A stretch of 21,184 bases of DNA, taken from assembly GCA_002415025.1 (NCBI GenBank), contig DIBR01000029.1:105685-126868 (forward strand). The letters run 5' to 3'. This stretch comes from Spongiibacteraceae bacterium UBA5047. GTDB lineage: Bacteria > Pseudomonadota > Gammaproteobacteria > Pseudomonadales > Spongiibacteraceae. The notes below the pieces were generated by a model. That model was given only the letters and a program-made list of their open reading frames with translations. It was not told the DNA's origin and did not search any database. Position 1 is the stretch's first letter; the number at the start of each line of letters is the position of its first letter. Below, in pieces: positions 7,041-13,305 of this stretch. A program made the translations under genes and the position numbers.

Positions 7041-7070
7041 TCATCGAAACCGTATTTTAACTGTTTATCG

Positions 7071-8006
7071 TTAGCCGGCTTCAGGAATGCGATTTAACGC
7101 GGCGATATTCGCCTTCACTTCCGTTGAAACCTTCCCTTCAAGCAGGGGGATGTTAGGCGCAATGGCCTCAAGCATAAAGTCCCTGAAGATACGAATTCGC
7201 GCGGTGGTGCGCAAGTCAATGTGCGACAAGACCCAAAAGCCCGCGTGAGGGTCTACATAGTCGCAGGGAATGCGTACCAGTGAGGGATCCATTTCGCCCA
7301 GCCCGGTCGGTAGCTGGGCGATGCCGTGGCCGTGGCGAACCAATTCCAGCGCGACGTTAAGCGAGTTCACCCGATAGCGAACGGGCATGTCGGGAAAACC
7401 CTTTTCTTTCCAAAGCGGGCCGGATTTGTTGCTGCCGAGCCAGACGATGGCGGCCACATTGTGATCGTCCTTTTGCAGCTCGTCATAGATCTCGTGAGAG
7501 CAATAAACGCCATAGGCGAAATCGGCGATCTTTTTGCCCAGTACATTGGGCGGCGGGTCGTTGGTAACCCGAAAGGCAATATCCGCTTCGTGCACTGCCA
7601 GATTGAAGGAGTCTTCCGAGGCAATCAGTTCAATGCTGATCTCCGGGTACTTTTTGCAGAATTCTTTGAGTCCTGGCTGCAATACCCGCTGAATGGTCAG
7701 ATCCACGGCGGTAACCTTCACCGTACCGCGCAGCTCCTGGCTGTCTGCCAGTACGTGACGCCGGATGGTATTTACTTCCTCGGCCATGGCTTCGGCCGAG
7801 GCGAGGATGGATTCGCCGACCGGGGTAATCAACCAGCCAGCGGTTGAGCGGTCGAATAACCTGACGTCCAGTTGTTTTTCCAGCGCCGAAATTCTGCGCG
7901 AGACCGTGGTGTGGTTTACATCCAGTGCCCGGGCCGCAGCCGTTACCGAGCCTTCGCGCACTACGGCCAGACAAAATTGAATATCGTTCCAGTCCAAGTT
8001 CTGCAT
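7071..8006 (-). CDS. LysR-family transcriptional regulator
   Basis: 311-aa LTTR of normal length. The N-terminal winged HTH reads LDWNDIQFCLAVVREGSVTA, then AARALDVNHTTVSRRISALE and LFDRS. It is followed by a substrate-binding domain from about residue 92 (GTVKVTAVDL... to the C-terminus). The start at 8006 (MQNLDWND) matches the family N-terminus; a longer reading frame to 8105 would run through the candidate operator at 8063-8086 and is rejected. It is divergent from the small secreted protein gene with about 114 nt between them, the usual arrangement for an LTTR and a target. Its place beside the CoA-transferase/lyase locus makes it a candidate regulator of that locus too, but no copy of the 8063-8086 repeat was found there. 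Confidence 0.92.
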   Translation of the reverse strand: MQNLDWNDIQFCLAVVREGSVTAAARALDVNHTTVSRRISALEKQLDVRLFDRSTAGWLITPVGESILASAEAMAEEVNTIRRHVLADSQELRGTVKVTAVDLTIQRVLQPGLKEFCKKYPEISIELIASEDSFNLAVHEADIAFRVTNDPPPNVLGKKIADFAYGVYCSHEIYDELQKDDHNVAAIVWLGSNKSGPLWKEKGFPDMPVRYRVNSLNVALELVRHGHGIAQLPTGLGEMDPSLVRIPCDYVDPHAGFWVLSHIDLRTTARIRIFRDFMLEAIAPNIPLLEGKVSTEVKANIAALNRIPEAG

Positions 8007-8062
8007 GTTTGCACACCCATTCTGCCAAAAGTGATATTCCTGTGTATCGGTGCACATAGTAC

Positions 8063-8086
8063 CTTGTGCATCGTGGCTTGCACAAG
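8063..8086. promoter_or_regulatory. Inverted repeat, candidate LysR operator
   Basis: CTTGTGCA-N8-TGCACAAG is a perfect 8-bp inverted repeat in the gap between the divergent LysR gene and the secreted-protein gene. A related half-site, GTGCAC, occurs nearby at about 8050-8055. Dyads in this position are typical LTTR recognition sites. The protein bound is inferred. Confidence 0.55.
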
Positions 8087-8120
8087 AGGCGCCACGCAAA
8101 CACATTAGGGGACAAAGCAG

Positions 8121-8411
8121 ATGAAAACACTACTCAAACTGACAGCAGCAATCACAACCGCACTGGTACTGAGTGCCAATACCCACGCCGGCACCGGAGT
8201 CAGCGAGATGGCCAAGATCTGCAAGGCTGGCGCACTGGATCAGTACTCGAGCATGCAACCCTCTCGCGTGAAGTTCAAGGGCGTTTCGGGCCCGCGCTCG
8301 GCCAAGCAGGTGCGCCTGCAGGTGATTCCCCAGGATGGTGATGCCTTTGATGCCACCTGTGAACTGAACACCAAAACAGGCGAAATCATCTCCCTGAACC
8401 GTCAGACCTGA
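8121..8411 (+). CDS. Small secreted protein of unknown function
   Basis: 96-aa protein with a clear Sec signal peptide: MKTLLK basic start, hydrophobic LTAAITTALVLSA, and a predicted cut after THA (residue 23). The mature ~73-residue protein has two cysteines (C34, C80) that could form a disulfide in the periplasm. The ATG has AGGGGA 8 nt upstream. It is a monocistronic gene with its own intrinsic terminator and is divergent from the LysR regulator. No family was recognised and no catalytic motif is seen. Confidence 0.75.
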   Translation: MKTLLKLTAAITTALVLSANTHAGTGVSEMAKICKAGALDQYSSMQPSRVKFKGVSGPRSAKQVRLQVIPQDGDAFDATCELNTKTGEIISLNRQT

Positions 8412-8453
8412 TTTGGGCTAAGCCCTCGAATTCAAAGGTTTCTATGGGATGCA

Positions 8454-8477
8454 CCCCGCCTCGGCGGGGTTTTTTTT
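8454..8477 (+). terminator. Intrinsic terminator of the secreted-protein gene
   Basis: CCCCGC-CTCG-GCGGGG, a perfect 6-bp GC stem (7 bp if the loop tightens), is followed directly by eight T residues (8470-8477). It starts about 40 nt after the stop codon. The opposite strand has no U-run after the hairpin, so it acts in the plus direction only. Confidence 0.9.
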
Positions 8478-8505
8478 GCTCGAGAATTCCACTTGCTCCG
8501 CCGGA

Positions 8506-10647
8506 TCAATCGGTATTGGACGGCGGCGCGGGCAAGTCCGCTGCCAGCAGCGGCAACTCAGCGCTGCCAGCCACAGTAACTTGTACCGGTACCCGTGACC
8601 CCGAGTTGGGGTAGCGATCGTTGTCGCCAGAGTAAATCAAGAGCCTCACTTCGTCGCCGGGCTGCAGGCGCACATTCACGCCGGTCAGCTCGATTTCGTG
8701 GTTGCCAAAACCGCGCATTGGTCGTACCTGATTGCCCATCACCAGCGTATCGCTGCTACTTCCGGCGCTGCGTATACCAATACCCAGGAACAGGATAGGG
8801 TCAACCGGTACTAGTTCAGTCAGGCCGGATACCGTAAGCGTGACTTTTGGAACGCCGGCGAGTACCGCTCCAGCGCTGCCCGTGGTACTCAGCAGGATCG
8901 AATTTGCCTGGTCGACGTGGCTGAAGGCTGTAATGCTTTGTTCTGGGACCATAAAGCCGTTGATATTGGTCGGAAAGTCGTCGGTTATCACGGCATCGGT
9001 GCCGGATTCTCCCAGTGTAAAGCAGTAGTTGGGAATGTAGCTTGCTTTACCAGCCTCACCTTTGAGCTTTTCGTCGAACCAGTCGCGAATTGATTGTACT
9101 TTGTCCAGGTCACCACAACGTTCTCCATCGCCTGCGTCGTGACCATTGGTTTTGGTGAGTAAGCGTACGTCGCCGCCCAGTGCCTTGAGGCAGTCGGCGT
9201 TGTCGCGGGCGTCGTTCATATTGAACAGGGTGTCACGCGCGCTTTGCCAATAAAGGGCGGGAACAGGGTCGAGCGCCACGCCTTGGCCATTGTGGGAAAA
9301 AGCGTTTGCTTTTTCGCAGTGAGAAATCAGGCTGACTTCATACAATAGCTGAAGGTTTTCCTCGCTGAGCTCGTTGAGCAGCAGGCCTTCGAGCAGGCCC
9401 TGGTTCACCTGAGGGTCCTGATTGCCCAGCGCATTGCCTGCTGCCGACAGCAATGTAGCCCAGTAAGTTTTAAATACCTGCCCGGAAAACAGCGAGTAGC
9501 GAAGGTCGTGCCAGGTGATTTCCGGCGCCAGTGCATCGATGCGCTTGTCGGGGTCGAGGGCGTAAATCGTATGCTGATAGCCGCCCCCGTAAGAGCCACC
9601 AATGGCGCCGAGCACGATATCGCCATCGCTTTTATCCAGCCAGGGAATATTGGTCGCATCTTCGGCCCAGTCCAGAATTTGCAGTAGATCCTGGCCTTCC
9701 AGACGAGGGTCAAACAAGCGCACAGTGCCGCCCGATTCGCCAAAACCCCGCTGATCAATTGATAGCACACCGTAGCCATTGGCCAGCAGGTTATAGAGTC
9801 GACCGCTGGAACGGCTGGCGGCATTGACTTTACTACCACCGTAGCCGTGACCTTCCAGAATCAGGGGGTAGCTCTGCCCCGGCTCGAGTACGTCGGGTTC
9901 GTGCAGGGTGAAGGAAATATCTTCGCCATCGACATTGGATGAAATAGTGATATCGCGGCTCACCCCATTCACTGGACCAGCGGTGACATTGATGTTGACA
10001 GTGGCGGGTGAAGAGTCGCTATTGCCGTCGTTGGCGACAAAATTAAAGCTGTCGGCACCCACGTAGTCGGTGTTGGACCTGTAACTGAAGCTGCCGTCGC
10101 TATTGAGAGTCAGGGTGCCGTTGCTAACAGTTTGATCGAGAGCGTAGCTTAGACTGTCGCCGTCGGCATCGGTCGCAACCAGTTGCCCAGTGAGTTCGAG
10201 ATTTGTTTGAACAGCGAAGCTTGCGCTTTCGGCTACCGGAACGTCATCGATCGGGTTGACCGTGATGGATACGGTTCCGGAGGACTTGCCACCTTGGGTG
10301 TTTGATACGTCATAGGTGAATTGATCTGAGCCGTTGAAGTCTTGTACGGGGGTATAAGTGAAACGCCCGTCGTCGTTGACGGTTGCCAGACCATTGCTCG
10401 CGGCTTGGGAAAGCGTAAAGGTTAAGGTCGATTGGGCAGGAGCGCGGGCCGTTAGCTGGCCGTTGGCCGTTGTATCCTCATCAGTAGCCACTGACAAATC
10501 ATTGGCAGCAAGTTCAGTGCCGGGAGTGGTTCCACCGCCATTGTTGCCTGCAGTGCCAGTGTTTACTGTGCGGCCGCTGTCACTGTCGGGGCAGCCAGTT
10601 AGCACCACAGTGGCCGCGAGCATAAGACCTATTAGGGCTATGCGCAT
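8506..10647 (-). CDS. Lipoprotein with two cadherin/VCBS-like repeats and an S15/CocE-like alpha/beta hydrolase
   Basis: 713-aa lipoprotein. The start at 10647 (MRIALIGLML) has AGAGG 8 nt upstream and gives a lipobox VVLTGC with C19. A Gly/Thr/Asn-rich linker (about 22-45) follows. Then come two tandem beta-sandwich repeats of about 88 residues (about 46-133 and 136-224), each with the T-D-x-D-x-x / F-x-Y-x-x-x-x-x-(F/Y)-x-G-x-D-x-F pattern of VCBS/cadherin-like domains. The remainder is a hydrolase: LEGHGYGGS (oxyanion region, about 264), SIDQRGFGESGG, nucleophile elbow GGSYGGG (S352), acid ARD (D472) and NGHDAGDGERC (H503), then a beta-rich C-terminal domain as in X-Pro dipeptidyl peptidase/CocE esterases. 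It would be an outer-membrane-anchored peptidase or esterase; the substrate is unknown. Confidence 0.88.
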   Translation of the reverse strand: MRIALIGLMLAATVVLTGCPDSDSGRTVNTGTAGNNGGGTTPGTELAANDLSVATDEDTTANGQLTARAPAQSTLTFTLSQAASNGLATVNDDGRFTYTPVQDFNGSDQFTYDVSNTQGGKSSGTVSITVNPIDDVPVAESASFAVQTNLELTGQLVATDADGDSLSYALDQTVSNGTLTLNSDGSFSYRSNTDYVGADSFNFVANDGNSDSSPATVNINVTAGPVNGVSRDITISSNVDGEDISFTLHEPDVLEPGQSYPLILEGHGYGGSKVNAASRSSGRLYNLLANGYGVLSIDQRGFGESGGTVRLFDPRLEGQDLLQILDWAEDATNIPWLDKSDGDIVLGAIGGSYGGGYQHTIYALDPDKRIDALAPEITWHDLRYSLFSGQVFKTYWATLLSAAGNALGNQDPQVNQGLLEGLLLNELSEENLQLLYEVSLISHCEKANAFSHNGQGVALDPVPALYWQSARDTLFNMNDARDNADCLKALGGDVRLLTKTNGHDAGDGERCGDLDKVQSIRDWFDEKLKGEAGKASYIPNYCFTLGESGTDAVITDDFPTNINGFMVPEQSITAFSHVDQANSILLSTTGSAGAVLAGVPKVTLTVSGLTELVPVDPILFLGIGIRSAGSSSDTLVMGNQVRPMRGFGNHEIELTGVNVRLQPGDEVRLLIYSGDNDRYPNSGSRVPVQVTVAGSAELPLLAADLPAPPSNTD

Positions 10648-10745
10648 TGTTGAAACCTCTATTATCAAGAATTGATTATGCCGCGCAATTCTGCGGGATT
10701 GCCGGTGCTACTACAAGGATATCCACGGCACCGCAACAACAGCTC

Positions 10746-10774
10746 TTTACAAAAGACCACTTAAAAGATATATT
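10746..10774 (+). promoter_or_regulatory. Sigma70-type promoter upstream of leuC (second copy)
   Basis: TTTACA (10746-10751), a 17-nt spacer and TATATT (10769-10774) make a good -35/-10 pair. Transcription would begin near 10781, giving a leader of about 200 nt before the leuC start at 10980. Confidence 0.6.
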
Positions 10775-10780
10775 GGTATG

Positions 10781-10979
10781 TGTATAGGGTATTTGCAGTT
10801 GTGCAGTCGCAAACCCTGTGCACCGCTAGCCGGTTGTTCTTCTGAGGGGGAGGCAACCGGCAACGCGGTTTTCAGATTCCTGTCACTCCGCGCCGATAGT
10901 CGTTGCAGTCACGGCATCCTTCCTCCGGGATTGTTGCGGCCGTCGGCGCGGAGATTTTTTCCAGGCGATTCACTCAACC
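10781..10979 (+). ncRNA. Structured 5' leader of the leuC-SDR operon (attenuator/riboswitch candidate)
   Basis: Three hairpins can be drawn in order. The first is AGGG(TA)TTTGC / GCAAACCCT (10786-10817). The second is GCCGGTTG / CAACCGGC, a perfect 8-bp stem (10829-10861) with a 17-nt loop rich in G (TTCTTCTGAGGGGGAGG). The third is the terminator-type hairpin at 10886-10953. The GGAGG of loop 2 could pair with CCTCC in the loop of hairpin 3 (10922-10926). CGCGG at 10864-10868 could pair with the 5' arm of hairpin 3 as an anti-terminator. No run of leucine codons in a convincing leader peptide was found. The match to any known riboswitch class is not apparent to me. Confidence 0.5.
10886..10960 (+). 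terminator. Intrinsic terminator/attenuator just upstream of leuC (second copy)
   Basis: Perfect 11-bp GC-rich arms CTCCGCGCCGA (10886-10896) and TCGGCGCGGAG (10943-10953) are followed by ATTTTTT (10954-10960). The structure ends 19 nt before the leuC ATG, inside the transcript predicted from the promoter at 10746-10774. It would therefore have to be read through for leuC expression. The loop is long (46 nt), which lowers intrinsic folding speed and leaves room for regulation. Confidence 0.7.
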
Positions 10980-12395
10980 ATGTCCAAAACGCTGTACGAC
11001 AAATTGTGGGATACGCATGTTGTTGTCGACCGCGACGATGGCAATTCCCTGATCTATATCGACCGCAATATCATTCATGAAGTCACTTCTGCCCAGGCCT
11101 TTGAAGGTTTGCGTACGCAGGGCCGGCCGCTATGGCGTGCTGACAGTATTTTTGCGGTGGCCGATCATCAGGTGCCGACTACCGATCGGGCCAAGGGGCT
11201 GGACGGATTTACTGACCTGATAGCGCGCGAACAAGTTGAAACGCTCGACAGTAATTGTCGCGACTACGGAATCCAGCAGTTTTTGTTGAGTGACCCGCGT
11301 CAGGGCATAGTGCATATTGTTGGCCCCGAGCAGGGTATTACGTTGCCGGGGATGAGTGTGGTTTGCGGTGATTCGCATACCTCGACTCATGGCGCATTGG
11401 CCGCCCTCGCGCAGGGTATCGGTACCTCTGATCTTGAACATGTGTTTGCTACCCAGTGCCTGTTGCAGCGTAAATGCCGCAATTTACGCGTTGAAGTGAA
11501 TGGCGAGCTTGGTGCCGGCGTTAGCGCGAAGGATCTGGCGCTACATATTATTCGCCTGCTGGGCAGTGCTGGCGGCAACGGCTATGCCATTGAATACGCG
11601 GGTGAAACCGTGCGCGCGCTGAGTGTGGAAGGGCGCTTTACCCTGTGTAACATGACCATCGAGGCTGGCGCGCGTACCGGGCTGGTGGCTTTCGACGAGG
11701 TAACAGAAGCTTACGTGCGTTCCCGTCCCTACGCTCCGAAAGGAGAAGACTTTGTGCAGGCGCTGGATTGCTGGCGTGCCCTGTACAGCGACCCCAGCGC
11801 AGTCTTTGACAAACAGTTGACGATTGACGCGGCAACGGTGGCGCCCTCGGTCAGTTGGGGTGTGCGCCCGGATCAGACGCTGGCTATTAACGAGTGCATA
11901 CCACGGCTAAGCGATGCCGAATCTCCTGAGCAGCGCAGCGACTGGCAGCGCGCGCTCGCGTATATGGGCTTGGCAGAAGGCACTGCGTTAAGCGATATTG
12001 CGGTAGATCAGGTGTTTATCGGCTCCTGTACCAATGGTCGTATCGAAGATCTGCGCGCGGCGGCTGGCTGCGTTAAAGGTCGTACCAAACACAGCGACGT
12101 TAAGCGTGTGTTGGTTGTGCCCGGCTCGGGTGAAGTTAAGCGGCAGGCCGAACAGGAGGGCTTGGATGAGATCTTTCGCGCCGCCGGATTTGAATGGCGA
12201 GAGCCCGGTTGCTCTATGTGCAATGCCATGAACCCCGATCAGCTGGCGGCGGGAGAGCGGTGTGCCTCGACCTCTAACCGCAACTTCGAGGGGCGTCAGG
12301 GCTATCGTGGCCGCACCCATCTCGTTAGCCCGGTGATGGCGGTAGCGGCTGCTATTCACGGTCGTCTTTTCGATTGCAGGGAGGATTTGGCATGA
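10980..12395 (+). CDS. leuC: LeuC, 3-isopropylmalate dehydratase large subunit (canonical type), without adjacent leuD
   Basis: 471-aa [4Fe-4S] hydro-lyase subunit with the classical LeuC signatures: MSKTLYDKLWDTHVV, VCGDSHTSTHGA (128-138), FIGSCTNGRIEDLRAAAG (C350), GCSMCNAMNPD (C411, C414) and GERCASTSNRNFEGRQG. In the family it isomerises 2- and 3-isopropylmalate, with LeuD as obligatory partner. No leuD, leuB or leuA follows; the next gene is a dehydrogenase of a different fold joined by an ATGA overlap. LeuD would have to come from the copy at 2442-3086 or from elsewhere. The Shine-Dalgarno is weak (CCAGG). Expression probably depends on the structured leader upstream. The catalytic residues give no sign of decay. 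Confidence 0.92.
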   Translation: MSKTLYDKLWDTHVVVDRDDGNSLIYIDRNIIHEVTSAQAFEGLRTQGRPLWRADSIFAVADHQVPTTDRAKGLDGFTDLIAREQVETLDSNCRDYGIQQFLLSDPRQGIVHIVGPEQGITLPGMSVVCGDSHTSTHGALAALAQGIGTSDLEHVFATQCLLQRKCRNLRVEVNGELGAGVSAKDLALHIIRLLGSAGGNGYAIEYAGETVRALSVEGRFTLCNMTIEAGARTGLVAFDEVTEAYVRSRPYAPKGEDFVQALDCWRALYSDPSAVFDKQLTIDAATVAPSVSWGVRPDQTLAINECIPRLSDAESPEQRSDWQRALAYMGLAEGTALSDIAVDQVFIGSCTNGRIEDLRAAAGCVKGRTKHSDVKRVLVVPGSGEVKRQAEQEGLDEIFRAAGFEWREPGCSMCNAMNPDQLAAGERCASTSNRNFEGRQGYRGRTHLVSPVMAVAAAIHGRLFDCREDLA

Positions 12396-13279
12396 ACGGA
12401 AAGCTCTGTCTGATCACGGGTGGTGCGCGTGGTATGGGTCGAGAAACCGCCTTTGCGCTAGCCGAGCGTGGTGCAAGGGTGGCGCTGTTGGATTGGGCGG
12501 GCGAAGAGGGCGCGCGCACCCGCGATGAAATCAATCGGCGCTATGGTCGTGGCCGGGCATCATTTTATCTTTGTGATCTTTCTGATCTGGATCAGTGCCA
12601 TAGCTTCGCTCAACGGTTCAGGCAAGAGCATGACTCGCTGGATGTATTGATAAACAACGCCGGTATTACTTATCCCGAATATCGGGTCAGCCCTCAGGGA
12701 AATGAATTTCATTTTGCGATTTGTCACCTGGCACATTTTTTTCTGACATCGGCGTTGCTACCTATGCTGGAGGCTTCGGCCGCGGGGCGCATCGTGGTGG
12801 TAAGTTCCGAGGCGCATAAGTCCTGTGAATCTATCGACTTTGACGACCTGCACTGTGCGCGCTACTGGAAGGGTAAGGCCATATCGCACACGGCTGCTTT
12901 CAGGGCGTACTCACATGCCAAGCTCTGCAATATCCTGTTTATGCGGGAACTTCATGAGCGATTGCAGGGCTCCACGATTACGGTTAATGCGGTATCTCCC
13001 GGATTCTTTGTCAACACCGGTATTCATCGGGAAATGCGCGGAATTTTCAGGTTTGGCTCGTCGCTCGTGTTTGGCGCTGGCCAGATATTGGGGCTGAATA
13101 CACCGCAGAAAGGGGCGCGTTCACATATATATGCGGCGTCGTCGGCAGAGGTTACGGGACTGTCGGGATGCTATTTTGAACAGTGTCGTGAAAAGGCGAT
13201 GAGCCCTGAAGCAGACAACAACGAATTGCGCAAGCGATTGTGGACTGTGAGCGAATCACTCGTTAGCCGTCCCCTTTAA
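12392..13279 (+). CDS. Short-chain dehydrogenase/reductase (retinol-dehydrogenase-like)
   Basis: 295-aa SDR with a Rossmann fold: TGGARGMG (9-16), an acidic residue after beta-2 (ALLDW, D34) that favours NAD(H), CDLSD (61-65), NNAG (88-91), catalytic S138/S139 in VVVSSEAH, Y173-x3-K177 (YSHAK) and NAVSPGFFVNTG. The spacing resembles retinol dehydrogenase/WW-domain-oxidoreductase-type SDRs. The ATG at 12392 overlaps the LeuC stop (ATGA) and has AGGGAGGA 6 nt upstream; a TTG upstream is rejected. It is translationally coupled to LeuC, so the two may act on related hydroxyacids or ketones. LeuB, the usual dehydrogenase after LeuC, belongs to an unrelated fold. Substrate unknown. Confidence 0.9.
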   Translation: MNGKLCLITGGARGMGRETAFALAERGARVALLDWAGEEGARTRDEINRRYGRGRASFYLCDLSDLDQCHSFAQRFRQEHDSLDVLINNAGITYPEYRVSPQGNEFHFAICHLAHFFLTSALLPMLEASAAGRIVVVSSEAHKSCESIDFDDLHCARYWKGKAISHTAAFRAYSHAKLCNILFMRELHERLQGSTITVNAVSPGFFVNTGIHREMRGIFRFGSSLVFGAGQILGLNTPQKGARSHIYAASSAEVTGLSGCYFEQCREKAMSPEADNNELRKRLWTVSESLVSRPL

Positions 13280-13305
13280 CTGTTAGCTGGCAGCCGACGT
13301 TTGCC

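Noticed and set aside
8007..8105. 33-residue N-terminal extension of the LysR protein
   Set aside because: The extension is Cys/His-rich, unlike LTTRs, and would place the candidate operator inside the coding region.
10829..10861. Tandem Val-Val-Leu-Leu codons (GTTGTTCTTCTG) as a branched-chain attenuator
   Set aside because: That frame is closed by TAG immediately upstream and has no start codon.
10778..11080. 100-codon open frame in the leuC leader, as a possible leader peptide
   Set aside because: It has no Shine-Dalgarno, its ATG precedes the likely transcription start, it runs into leuC in another frame, and it shows no run of Leu/Ile/Val codons before the hairpin.
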